64,000 nucleotides of DNA from Lampris incognitus (taxonomy: Eukaryota; Chordata; Actinopteri; Lampriformes; Lampridae): assembly GCF_029633865.1 (NCBI RefSeq), contig NC_079213.1, positions 3,251,784 to 3,315,783 of the forward strand, written 5' to 3'. The position numbers and the translations under genes are program-made. Each line of letters starts with the position of its first letter. Within the stretch, counting starts at the first letter, position 1. This document shows positions 33,625 to 43,519 of this stretch, piece by piece. The notes beneath the pieces were generated by a model that was given only the letters and a program-made list of their open reading frames with translations, searched no databases and was not told the DNA's origin.

Positions 33625-33878
33625 GCCCAAGTGATCGGCGGCGAGCCGCGCCGATCGTCGGAAATCTGAGTATGAGAACTTGAGAAAGACGCGCGAATCA
33701 ACGCTGAGGGGCCAACTATAACAGGCAGCCTGGGCGTGTGTTTATCTTCCAGCCCAAGTGATCGGCGGCGAGCCGCGCCGATCGTCGGAAATCTGAGTAT
33801 GAGAACTTGAGAAAGACGCGCGAATCAACGCTGAGGGGCCAACTATAACAGGCAGCCTGGGCGTGTGTTTATCTTCCA
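33625..33878. repeat. 2 x 127-bp tandem duplication upstream of NAP1L1
   Basis: Copies at 33625-33751 and 33752-33878 appear identical on reading through. Each contains a GATCGGCG...CGCCGATC inverted repeat. They lie about 110-370 bases upstream of the TATA-like box, so may fall in the NAP1L1 promoter or on a divergent transcript. Confidence 0.92.
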
Positions 33879-34290
33879 GCCCAGCTGCCATGTTCTATAC
33901 GCCGTGTGAGCTCCCACCTGCCCATGTGCTCTCTGTCGTATGGAAACTGCATGTGTGTATTCAATTCAAAACCACTGCAGACTCGGGGTCCATACCAGAC
34001 AAAGAAACTCGGTGAAACACAAAGCCCACACAACACACAGAGTAAACACAATAAAATAACAAATGGTGTCCTATACGAAGGCGGCTATACCACTGGTCCC
34101 ACTGCCGGGATCGGTGGCGTATGGCGCTGGGTCTTGTATTAGTTACACCCTTGATGATTACATTGTCGGAGTCGCTGAGCCGGCAAATAAACTCACGCAT
34201 GAGCTTTCTTAGAGGAGCCTGGGAGGTGCCGACTCCTGCAGCCACAGACGTTTCACTTCCCCGGAGCCGGCTGGGTCTCCTCAGTACTGG

Positions 34291-34835
34291 AACCGGTTAC
34301 TTTCTTGCCCGGTGCGGGATTCGATATGGGGTGTACTGCACCACAAGGCGGCGTCACTAACCGCTCGGCTAAAGGGTCAGACCCGTTAGCTAGGGGCTAA
34401 CGTGTTTTATTAGTATACAGTCGTCACCCTCCCCGGAAGCGCGCCCTCGCGCTTTGTTATTCCCGCGCTCCGAAGAGACTTCTGAGGATCTGCACACTTC
34501 CGGATCCCGCCGCTGCCACCAGTGTAACCGGTTATTTTGTTGCCCGGTGCGGGATTCGATGCGGGGTGTACTGCACCACAAGGCGGCGTCACTAACCGCT
34601 CGGCTAAAGGCTCAGACCCGTTAGCTAGGGGCTAACGTGTCTTATTGGTAGTTCACAGTCGTCACCCTCCCCACGCTCCGAAGAGACTTCTGAGGATCTG
34701 CACACTTCCGGATCCCGCCGCTGCCACCAATGTAACCGGTTATTTTGTTGCCCGGTGCGGGATTCGATACGAGGTGTACTGCACCACAAGGCGGCATCAC
34801 TAACCGCTCGGCTAAAGGCTCAGACCCTTATTAGT
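34291..34835 (-). repeat. Tandem array of tRNA-like repeat (family C), about 2.5 units
   Basis: Units begin at 34291, 34526 and 34734 (spacing 235 and 208 bp). On the minus strand each has TTTAGCCGAGCGGTTAGTGA (A-box-like TAGCCGAGCGG) and, about 40 bases on, TCGAATCCCGCACCGGGCAA (partial B box). Shared blocks are GGCAGCGGCGGGATCCGGAA and CGTTAGCCCCTAGCTAACGG. It lacks a full cloverleaf, so it is a SINE- or retroelement-derived repeat, not a tRNA gene. Related copies are at 52686 and 54586. Confidence 0.7.
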
Positions 34836-35070
34836 AGTTTACAGTCTTATTGTCATGGCATCATTATAAGCTACCCGAAGCCTCCGAAGCTTGCTTTTTT
34901 TATAGTTTGACCACAGGTGTGCAGTATAACGTATGTAGCGTGTAAACTGTGTTTAGAAGATGTGTACGTCGAGCATTATCAGTTGTTTCACAGCATAAAT
35001 GACGGAAAAAATCAGACACGTGTCTGCATTTCATGCGCACATAAGAGAATTGGTGAATAGTGCTTTCTGA
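34836..35070. other. AT-richer intergenic spacer, nothing recognised
   Basis: Short unclassified sequence between the family C array and the next V-SINE. No coding potential or repeat structure that I can support. Confidence 0.5.
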
Positions 35071-35082
35071 TTCTGTGTATAT

Positions 35083-35289
35083 CCATCACCCAAGCCGCTT
35101 ACCCTTATTAGGGTCGCGGGATGCTGGGGTCTATCCCGGCAGTCATTGGGTGGCAGGCGAAGAGACACCCTGGACAGACCTAGGGCCAATTTAGTACAGC
35201 CGATTCACCTGACCTACATGTCTTCGGACTGTGGGAGGAAACCGGAGCCCCCGGAAGAAACCCACGCAGCGCGACCCCACACTAGTATT
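35083..35289 (-). mobile_element. V-SINE, truncated, with 12-bp target duplication
   Basis: Antisense copy from the tail (CCATCACCCAAGCCGCTTAC) to about GAAACCCACGCAG, head missing. Flanked by TTCTGTGTATAT at 35071-35082 and 35290-35301. Confidence 0.82.
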
Positions 35290-35308
35290 TTCTGTGTATA
35301 TATACTGA

Positions 35309-35431
35309 GCAGGCCCTGTGATGGACTGGCGGCCTGTTAAGGGTGTCCCCACCTGCTGCCCAGTGACTGCTGGGATTGGCTCCAGCATCCTCGTGACCCC
35401 GAGTACGATAAGCAGTTTGGATAGTGGATGG
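35309..35431 (+). mobile_element. V-SINE 3' fragment, opposite orientation
   Basis: Sense 3' part (GGCCCTGTGATGGACTGGCG, GACTGCTGGGATTGGCTCCA, GTTTGGATAGTGGATGGA tail) lying tail-out from the previous copy. Independent insertion or the remains of an inverted pair. Confidence 0.78.
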
Positions 35432-35494
35432 ACTGATATACTAAGCATAAACTAAAACATAACACTCGATTTGTCGTGACGCACGCTCAATAAG

Positions 35495-36112
35495 CCAGGT
35501 AAGAAAATCAAAGAAGGTTAGCTCGGTTCACCTGCACACAACGTTTATTGCCAGAAACGTCTCATCATCATCTTAAGTGACCTCTTCAGTCTCACCTGAC
35601 TGCAGGTATCCCCACCCATAAACATTATAGTGCCTAACGACCGAAACTAACGACCAGTTTCATCTGCAAATACGAGCGTGATCACTGATCATGTGTACTA
35701 GTCACAGAGGAGGAGGGCTTGTTGCGCTGACAGCATTGCAAGATGGTGACAGATGTATAACGACCGAAACCAACAAACAGTTTCATGATCAAACGTGTGC
35801 CCATTCACTGGAGTTTCAGTGGCCACGAGTCCACAGAGGGTTGGGGAATGTTTGCAATCACAGCATTGTAAGATGGTGTTCAAACCAGCACTCCTCCCTA
35901 TCAAGAATGTGCACCTCCTCCTCCCTGAAAGAGTGGCCACTGGCCTGTAGATAAGTGTAGACTGGAGTCCTGGCCTGACGCGTTAGCTTTTCTGTGTCCT
36001 GCCATCCTTTCGGCCAGCGTCTGTTTAGTTTCCCCAAAGTACAAGTCACAAAATCCTCCTGACACTTAACAGCGTACCCTATATTGCTCAGTTTGTGCCA
36101 GGGGCCCCGATC
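35495..36112 (-). pseudogene. Penelope-like retroelement fragment (GIY-YIG region, degraded)
   Basis: A minus-strand frame at 36178-35858 reads SNIGYAVKCQED, then about 40 residues on VYTYLQASGHSFREEEVHIL then DREECWFE. This matches my memory of the C-terminal GIY-YIG endonuclease of fish Penelope-like elements (typical YAVKCQ..., GHSF, VHILDRE..WFE). The YIG part is not intact and the frame is broken downstream. The 3' side (about 35495-35700) has the usual GACTGAAGAGG then GATGAGACGTTTCTGGC and AATAAACGTT. A 3' remnant only; reverse transcriptase is not present. Confidence 0.65.
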
Positions 36113-36115
36113 CTT

Positions 36116-36372
36116 CCCAGATAGCAACCAATCTTTGGCCCAAATGTGGCCCACATCTGCAGTTGTCTCGTGGCCCACATTTGGCCTTGAACGACGGCAT
36201 CGACTCAGGGTGAGTGTGGCTACCTCAACTCAGCCACAGGTCCACCTTAAATGGCCCACATAGTATGTGCTGTAACCCAAGTCAAGCCCGGTTCGTTACA
36301 TTGGGGCCGTTTCTGGCCCACACAACAGTTGCCAGTGCTGCAACTGAGCCGTAAGTACCAAAAGTGCCCCAG
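36116..36372 (-). mobile_element. MITE family D, subfamily 1, second copy
   Basis: Antisense relative of the element at 3018-3302: CCCAGATAGCAACCAATC at one end, CCCACATCTGCAGTTGTC, CAACTGAGCCGTAAGTACC near the other, where the terminal repeat is eroded. It separates the Penelope-like remnant from the next V-SINE. Confidence 0.7.
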
Positions 36373-36679
36373 ATCGGGGTCGCGGAATGCCGGAGCCTAT
36401 CCCAGCAGTCATTGGGCGGCAGGCGGGGAGACACCCTGGACAGGCCTCCAGTCCACCACAGGGCCCGCCCACACACACACACACACCTACATGTCTTTGG
36501 ACTGTGGGAGGAACCCGGAGGAAACCCACACAGACACGGGGAGAACATGCAAACTCCACACAGAGGACGACCCGGGACGACCCGGGACGACCCCCAAGGT
36601 TGGACTACCCCGGGGCTCGAACCCAGGACCTTCGTGCTGTGAGGGGACTGCGCTGACCACTGCGCCACCGAGCCGCCAT
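36373..36679 (-). mobile_element. V-SINE copy
   Basis: Antisense; starts at GGGTCGCGGAATGCCGG (tail lost at the MITE junction), contains a CA tract at 36471-36486 and a triplicated GGGACGACCC motif at 36571-36595, and ends with the head at CACTGCGCCACCGAGCCGCC. Confidence 0.85.
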
Positions 36680-36979
36680 GTCACTAACCTTTATTATAAT
36701 CGAAGTAACAACAAGCTACGATGTCAGGCGATATTGGCGCTGACTGGCTATTGTTAGTCCCCTCGCGGCGCTCATTGGCTAATCGTTTTTTCAACTGGGA
36801 GACCACTTTTTCCCGTCATGGTGCCGGACCAGAAGAACCAGTCGACTCGGTGGAATGGGCGGATTCACAGGTCTGGACCCAGGTAATGCTGCTTTTCTTC
36901 TCTCACCAAAATGAGTCTGTAATTATTGTCCTCAGTGGTTTGATTTACTGTGAAAACCCAAATAAAAAGAAGGAATATC
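36680..36979 (+). other. Unique spacer with inverted CCAAT boxes and a donor-like site
   Basis: Between two SINEs is a unique stretch with ATTGGCT (reverse CCAAT) near 36774 and a plus-strand donor-like CCCAG|GTAATG at about 36881. An ATG at about 36819 has 20 codons before it. This could be a lone first exon; I do not recognise the peptide and do not call a gene. Confidence 0.25.
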
Positions 36980-37412
36980 GCGTCCGGGTGGTGTGGCGGT
37001 CTATTCTGTTGCCTACCAACATGGGGATCGCTGGTTCGAATCCCCGTGTTACCTCCGGCTTGGTTCGGCGTCCCTACAGACGCAACTGGCTGTGTCTGCG
37101 GGTGGGAAGCCGGATGTGGGTATGTGTCCTGGTCACTGCACTAGCGCCTCCTCTGGTCGGTCGGGGGGCCTGTTCAGGGGGGAGGGGGAACTGGGGGGTA
37201 TAGTGTGATCCTCCCATGTGCTACGTCCCCCTGGTGAAACTCCTCACTGTCAGGTGAAAAGTAGCAGCTGGTGACTCCACATGTATGGGAGGAGGCAGGT
37301 GGTAGTCTGCAGCCCTCCCGGATCAGCAGAGGGGGTGGAGCAGAGACCGGGACGGCCCGGGAGAGTGGGGTGATTGGCCAAGTACAACTGGGGAGAAAAG
37401 GGGGGGGGGATA
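36980..37412 (+). mobile_element. SINE family A copy 9, with target duplication
   Basis: Full-length sense copy. Flanks AAAAGAAGGAATATC (36965-36979) and AAAAGAAGAAATATC (37413-37427) are a 15-bp target duplication with one mismatch. Confidence 0.92.
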
Positions 37413-37427
37413 AAAAGAAGAAATATC

Positions 37428-38212
37428 CACCTTGTGAGAAGAGATGTGCTAAAATAGCCGCTGACCCGACCTCTCAGTATTGTCACAGCTGATGCCACCT
37501 TCCTCCACCCGTGGGAGGATTTTTCATCTTGAAATGACCCCCCCCCTGTTTATTTGTGAGGATGGGTTAGACTTGTAGTTCCAGCTCGGCGGTGACGTGG
37601 TACCTCTGACCATCGCCCAGCAGTCAGCCTCCAGGTGTAACGTGACGTCGGGCCTCCTCAGGAGAATCACGGTGGCATCTGAATGGAGCCTGGCTATAAA
37701 TAGCAGCGGCTCTCTGCTGTGATGACTATTTTTAATGCCCCCACTTTAGCATGACTCATCACGAGTGCTGCACACGGTGATGATGTACGACCACATTCAC
37801 ACGAGGAGGACGTCCGCACTCAGCCACATTTCAACAGATGAGCAAGAGAGGACAAAAACGTGTCTGGACATCAGGATTCTGAATGGTTGTTGTGCTCCAT
37901 GAGTACCGAGGACATCTGTCTTTACTCAACATCCACTCATTCCTCCCTTCTGTATAGCCTCATAATCCAACTCAGGGTGACAGGGGTCTGGGGTTTACCC
38001 CCATCATGCAATGGGCGTAAAGCAGAGACAGGTCACCAGTCCATCAGAGGACACACACACACAGAGACACACACACACAATCACTCACACACCAATCGTC
38101 TGTGGACATTTTAGTTTTTCACAACAACATCTTGAAAATATGACCGCTGATGAGTTTAGAGGTCCTGATAATGATGGAGCAGATATGGTGTGGTCCATAT
38201 CGCCACACCCGC
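37428..38212. other. Unclassified intergenic sequence
   Basis: No gene recognised. Contains a short CA tract near 38047-38076 and a TATAAATAG at about 37694 with no convincing promoter context. Confidence 0.4.
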
Positions 38213-38285
38213 TTGTGGTCCCGCTTCCAGTGCGGGAAGATGGCGGCGCGAATTCACGTTTGCGGCGGCCTCGCCCGGTGATTCA
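38213..38285 (+). mobile_element. Head fragment of the 268-bp-unit element (family E)
   Basis: Resembles the start of the element at 40312: CGCTTCCAGTGCGGGAAGAT, then GGCGGCGCGAATTCACG and GCGGCGGCCTCGCCC. The AAGATGGCGGCG motif is reminiscent of LINE 5' ends in fish, but this is only a fragment. Confidence 0.5.
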
Positions 38286-38416
38286 AGGCTGACTATCAAG
38301 TGAACGTAATGAACTACCTGGTGGTACCTGAGGACCTGATTGAGAACCACCGGTCTATGCGACTCGGTTTCACTTATAAGTGACTGTGTGGATGTATGTG
38401 TCCAAACAGATCCGTC

Positions 38417-38845
38417 CCCAGACAGCATCCGGATGTGGGCCAGTTCAGGCAGTGATGCGGCACTGCTGACCTTCTTCTGGCCCTGACAACAGGGATGTGA
38501 GCCTGAAGTGGACCACATGTTTAACAGCAAATATGGCCCAGATATGCCAAATCACATGTGGGCCTTTTTGGGCAAAGCTGCGGTGCTCTGGGCGACACGT
38601 GATCTGGATGTGACCCTGAAGTGGCCCGTGTGGTAAATGGTGAATATGGCCCAAATATCACAAAACACATATGGGCCACCTTTGGCCAATATGTGGCACA
38701 TGGGGCATTGCTGTGGCTTGGTTCTGGCCCAGATCTGGCAAACAGGAGCGGACCGCCCAAGTGCTATCATTCCACGCGGTATGTGGGCCGGATGAAAGTG
38801 TCGGTGTGGGACGGGTCCGGGCCACAGCAACTTTGCTATCTGTGT
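38417..38845 (-). mobile_element. MITE family D, subfamily 2, copy 1
   Basis: About 430 bp, with CCCAGACAGCATCCGGATGT at one end and TTTGCTATCTG at the other, and many GGCCCA/TGGGCC motifs. It is the inverted relative of 51103-51529. The termini are related to CCCAGATAGC of subfamily 1. Confidence 0.75.
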
Positions 38846-39579
38846 CATATTTCATTGGACAGAACATAAGGAACCAACAGTAAGCTAAATGACAAAGACA
38901 CAAGAAGTCTGGGAGTGTCCAGCGTGTCCAGAATCCAACCGCCTCCCGGGATTTAGGCTACATTTGGAAACGTCTTGTTCCCTGGTCTCGTCTACGAGGC
39001 AGGCGACTAAGCGGGAGACTAAACGTTGTCCTAAATGTCACGGCCGTCCCCGGGCGTGTCCTCTGTCACCCCACACGCCGCCATCATCGACTTTAAAGGG
39101 TATAAATAGTGCCGCTTTGTTTGCCGCACGGCGACGGTGACCCGGAGGAAACACACACCGTGAAGTTGGCACAATAGCATTCAGGTCCAAAATTAAAGTT
39201 TCAACGTCCCACATGCATTATTAACAAGGGGAGGTCTCACACACAACGGGCCTTGTTGACCAACTGTTGGTACGTAATAATCTGTTCTTCCACTCCCATG
39301 GAGTTTCTTCAGCCCTGAGGTTTGTCTGAGGGGTCCGCGCCGTAAGCGCTGAATTCACACGCCGCTTAGCTAACACTGACGTCTTTCCTGGGTGATGGCT
39401 CGTTGCAAGGGGGACAAAACATGTTAGGGGGCAGGAACGATAAATGACCATCAGGCTTTCTTGCTACCTGTCAGACCATCTTCAGGGCTAAAAACTTCCA
39501 CGGGTGTTTAAGAACAAATTTGTACGTACTAACGATGGGCCCAATGAGAGGAGATGGGCCTTAGCTTCTTGCAACTAAT
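38846..39579. other. Unclassified intergenic sequence
   Basis: No recognisable gene. A short GC-rich part (39030-39140) contains a GGTATAAATAG at about 39099, which could be a TATA box on the plus strand, but no downstream exon is identifiable. Confidence 0.35.
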
Positions 39580-39920
39580 CATCCATCCAGCCCTGATCCG
39601 AACCGCTTATCCTGCTGTCAGGGTCACGGGGATGCTGGAGCCTATCCCAGCAGTCACTGGACAGCAGGCGGGGGGACACCCTGGACAGGCTGCCGGGCCA
39701 TCACACAGGGCCCACACACACACCTGACCTACATGTCTTAGGACTGTGGGAGGAAACCGGAGCCCCCGGAGGAAACCCACCCAGACACGGGGAGAACATG
39801 CAAACTCCACACAGAGGACGACCCGGGACGACCCCCAAGGTTGGACTACCCCGGGGCTCGAACCCAGGACCTTCTTGTTGTGAGGCGACTGCGCTAACCA
39901 CTGCGCCACTGTGCCACCCA
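39580..39920 (-). mobile_element. V-SINE, full length, with 8-bp target duplication
   Basis: Antisense copy from CATCCATCCAGCCCTGATCC to GCGCCACTGTGCCACC. Flanked by CAACTAAT at 39572-39579 and 39921-39928. Confidence 0.9.
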
Positions 39921-40311
39921 CAACTAATTATGTCTCAGATAAAGAAGATCAACCTGACCCCCTCATCCTTAAAAAACCAGATCCTGACATGTTATCCCCC
40001 CTCCGATAAGCAGGACATAATTACTTCCACTGGGAACAAGAGGTTCTGTCAGGAGCGCAGTTGAAATTGAAACTCTTTTGTGTCCTTCGGTGTTTAGGGA
40101 ACGCGAGAAGTTAGCAGAGAAAAAGATGACCCGTGACATGAACTTTGACCTTCCAGTGAACTTTCCACCCTGCGGATGAATTGACGGCCAACTGATAAAG
40201 TGACGAGCGCTAGATCCGGCACGTGATCCGCCGCCATCCCTTTTACTGAATGGGAGGTGTGAGAGGAGGTCACACGAGACAAACAAAAATGAAAAAAAAA
40301 TGAACAAAGTC

Positions 40312-41885
40312 CGCTTCCGGTGTGGGAAGATGGTGACGCAAATTCATGGCTTCGGCAGCCTCACCCAGTACCGCCCATGCAGTGTCTTGGTCCACGTCTG
40401 CGTCTAAGTTTGTCTTCGTTAGATGGCTGGGAGAGCTGGTGCTGGATCAGCAGGGAGAGCCCGGTCTGCTGCGTCCTGTGGGCCCAGGGACCACGGCCCT
40501 GCCTGGAGCTGTGTCCGAGGAGGAAACGCCGAGGGCGGTCTGACAGGATGTGGAAGCGGGGCAGGCTAAGCTAACTGCTAGCCCATGCAGACTGGCAATT
40601 CCGACAGGCCTCGCCTAGCCTTAACTATGTTTTAGTGTTGTCGTGTGGAGAGCGGGGAGGTGTGTCGAAGGTGTCTGGCTGGGAGAGCTGGCGTTGGATC
40701 AGCTGAGGGAGCCTGGTCTGCTGCATCATGTGGGCCCAGGGACCAGAAGAGGAATTGCACCCGAAGAGGAAACACTGAGGGCGGCCTGACAGGACGTGGA
40801 AGCGGGGCAGGCTAAGCTAACTGCTAGCCCATGCAGACTGGCAATTCCGATAACACCGAGGGCGGTCTGGCGGCGGCCTCGCCTGGCCTTGACTGTGTTT
40901 TAGTGTCGTCGTGTGGAGTGCAGGGAGGTGTGTCGAAGGTGTCTGGCTGGGAGAGCTGGCGTTGGATCAGCTGAGGGAGCCTGGTCTGCTGCATCATGTG
41001 GGCCCAGGGACCAGAAGAGGAATTGCACCCGAAGAGGAAACACTGAGGGCGGCCTGACAGGACGTGGAAGCGGGGCAGGCTAAGCTAACTGCTAGCCCAT
41101 GCAGACTGGCAATTCCGATAACACCGAGGGCGGTCTGGCGGCGGCCTCGCCTGGCCTTGACTGTGTTTTAGTGTCGTCGTGTGGAGTGCAGGGAGGTGTG
41201 TCGAAGGTGTCTGGCTGGGAGAGCTGGCTTTGGATCAGCTGAGGGAGCCTGGTCTGCTGCATCATGTGGGCCCAGGGACCAGAAGAGGAATTGCACCTGA
41301 AGAGGAAACACCGAGGGCGGTCTCACAGGATGTGGAAGCGGGGCAGGCTAAGCTAACTGCTAGCCCATGCAGACTGGCTATTCCGATAACACCGAGGGCG
41401 GTCTGGCGGCGGCCTCGCCTAGCCTTGACTGTGTTTTAGTGTCGTCGTGTGGAGTGCGGGGAGGTGTGTCGAGGTGGTCTGGCTGGGAGAGCTGGCTTTG
41501 GATCAGCTGAGGGAGCCTGGTCTGCTGCATCATGTGGGCCCAGGGACCAGAAGAGGAATTGCACCTGAAGAGGAAACACCGAGGGCGGCCTGACAGGACG
41601 TGGAAGCGGGGCAGGCTAAGCTAACTGCTAGCCCATGCAGACCGGCGGTTCCCACAGTCGCCCTGGCTGGCGTTCGCTCTCCTGTACAGTGATTTTTTTC
41701 TTGTTTAGTTAGTTTAGTCATGTGTTAGTCTGGATATGTGTGTTGTTGTAGTTCTTGCAGTGTTTGGATGTGTGTTGTTGTCTTTGTGTTGCGCCGCTGC
41801 GGGCTGGGGAACCATGTTTCGTTCCATTTCATTCGTGTAAGTGCATGAAATGAAACGACACATGAAGTGTTTCTGATTCTGAAAA
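40312..41885 (+). mobile_element. Non-autonomous element with 268-bp tandem units (family E)
   Basis: Starts CCGCTTCCGGTGTGGGAAGA. Units marked by GGCTGGGAGAGCTGG begin at 40425, 40677, 40945, 41213 and 41481: spacing 252, then exactly 268 three times. Each unit includes GTGGGCCCAGGGACCA, AAGCGGGGCAGGCTAAGC and TTTTAGTGTCGTCGTGTGGA. The 3' side (41640-41885) ends with GAAATGAAACGACAC and TTTCTGATTCTGAA, reminiscent of fish LINE 3' ends. No long conserved protein was found, so it looks like a LINE-derived or SINE-like element with amplified 5' units. Confidence 0.6.
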
Positions 41886-42324
41886 TCAAAAGCTTTCTTC
41901 CCCTCCGGGGAGGAATTCCCACGAGGACACGTGTGTCGAGTTAACACATTTGGTTGTGTGTTGAAAGTGTTACGTGGACTCACTGTGATGCTGAGCTCCA
42001 TACAGTTGACCTAAAGGCCATGCCATTGTTTTACGGAGTTTGCGGTTGCCGGCTTGCCGGTAGCGCAGCACGTGTCGGTGACGTTTGTGATGAACCGTCT
42101 CAGCGGCGACTCGGAGCGGTGGTGGAAGCTCACATGGGGCCGGTGAACCAGCACCGGAGTCGTAGCGCCATGACTCCCAGTCGCCCGGCAACGACGTGTT
42201 GAGTTAAACGGCTTTGGACCGCTGAGGGAAAACCAGATAACGGGTCTCGGAGCAAAACTGCACCCTGACCCCTGACCGGCAACGGAGGGGGTCAAGTGAA
42301 AAGAGCGGCGTTTGTTCTTTGCAG
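41886..42324 (+). other. Unique CpG-containing spacer
   Basis: Moderately CpG-rich sequence (42030-42260), including CACGTG-like GCACGTGTC at about 42069. No recognised coding sequence. It precedes the candidate exon at 42325. Confidence 0.3.
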
Positions 42325-42429
42325 ATCAGATGAGGTACCACAACACAACACCAACGGCTGTTCCATGGAAGGTACAAAGTCGACTGTTCCTGCTGTTTTC
42401 AAGTCCAGTCTGGTTTCACTGTTCACCAG
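42325..42429 (+). other. Candidate orphan exon (105 nt)
   Basis: Bounded by a strong acceptor, TTTGTTCTTTGCAG, and a strong donor, CACCAG|GTAAGT. Two of the three frames are open; one reads SDEVPQHNTNGCSMEGTKST then VPAVFKSSLVSLFT. I do not recognise the peptide. Downstream is the long minisatellite, so no partner exon is evident nearby. Confidence 0.3.
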
Positions 42430-42686
42430 GTAAGTTTGAAACCACACAGACACTTTGACACTTTGACATTTAGTATCTAATATCTATTTATTTCAGTTGT
42501 TTTGGACAACAATAAAAAGACAAAATAGTTAATAGGGATCTGAAACAACTGAATGATAATGTCATAAAATCAAAGCAAATAAAAGCAATATTTTACCAGC
42601 TGAAAAGGTGTCGGCTGCCTGAGGCCTTCGCTTATTATGCCAACCCCTCTCCCGATACACAAATAGTTACCTTTTTCCAATATCTA

Positions 42687-43011
42687 CATCCATCCATCCA
42701 TCCATCCATCAGCCATCATCTATCCATCCATCCATCCATCCATCCTCCATCATCTATCCATCCATCCTCCATCATCTATCCATCCATCCATCCATCCTCC
42801 ATCATCCATCCATCCATCCATCCTCCATCATCTATCCATCCATCCTCCATCATCCATCATCCATCCATCCATCATCTATCCATCCATCATCCATCATCCA
42901 TCCATCATCCAAACTGCTTATCCTGCTCTCAGGGTGGTGGGGATGCTGCAGCCTATCCCAGCAGTCATTGGGTGGCAAGTGGGGAGACACCCTGGACAGG
43001 CCGCCAGGCCA

Positions 43012-43071
<60 letters not shown>

Positions 43072-43297
43072 CTAGGGACAATTTAATACGGCCGAGTCAC
43101 CTGACCTACAGGTCTTTGGACTGTGGGAGGAAACCGGAGACCCCGGAGGAAACCCACACAGACACGGGGAGAACATACAAAGTCCACACAGAGGACGACC
43201 CGGGACGACCCACCAAGCTTGGACTACCCCGGGGCTCGAACCCAGGACCTTCTTGCTGTGAGGCGACCGTGCTAACCACTGCACCACCGTGCCGCCC
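42687..43297 (-). mobile_element. V-SINE with expanded (CATC)n tail and CA tract
   Basis: Antisense copy whose tail has grown to about 220 bp of CATC-type repeats with CTCCATCATCTAT variants (42687-42910) and whose internal CA tract (43013-43068) has about 27 repeats. The head ends at about 43297. Imperfect target duplication: CCAATATCTACAT (42677-42689) and CCAGTATCTCCAT (43298-43310). Confidence 0.88.
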
Positions 43298-43519
43298 CCA
43301 GTATCTCCATATATACATTAGAAATAAAGAAAAACGAAGGCATCAAACAAGACATCCCAGCAGTGGTCATACCAGTTTAGTGCATGATGAACATGTCACT
43401 TTTAAACCTTTTGGATTTACCAAGTGTACCACACACGTCTGACTCACTATCACCACTAGTCCACAAGCTAGCCCCTTAACTGATACACATCCACTTTACC
43501 ATGTATCGTCTGGCTGTAA

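Larger units (their letters stand above)
32440..33660. promoter_or_regulatory. nap1l1: CpG island at the NAP1L1 5' end
   Basis: Very high G+C with frequent CpG across exon 1, the promoter and the first 1 kb of intron 1. The flanking sequence is AT-richer and CpG-poor. It contains a tandem duplication of about 68 bp at 32992-33127 and poly-C runs. Open frames across it are a consequence of GC richness. Confidence 0.75.

Noticed and set aside
32393..33701. Several overlapping frames of 90-152 codons on both strands
   Set aside because: CpG-island sequence with few stop codons; no similarity to known proteins, and the region is exon 1/intron 1 of NAP1L1.
34291..34835. tRNA genes on the minus strand
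   Set aside because: A-box- and B-box-like motifs are present but no complete cloverleaf or acceptor stem; the copies are tandem and dispersed, so repeat-derived.
36251..36757. A 168-codon plus-strand frame
   Set aside because: It runs through MITE and V-SINE sequence; such V-SINE frames recur at every copy in the window.
37694..37702. TATAAATAG as a promoter element
   Set aside because: No CpG context, start-site signal or downstream exon could be linked to it.
41954..42295. Opposed frames of 73-94 codons
   Set aside because: No recognisable domain, no codon pattern and no splice context apart from the nearby candidate exon.
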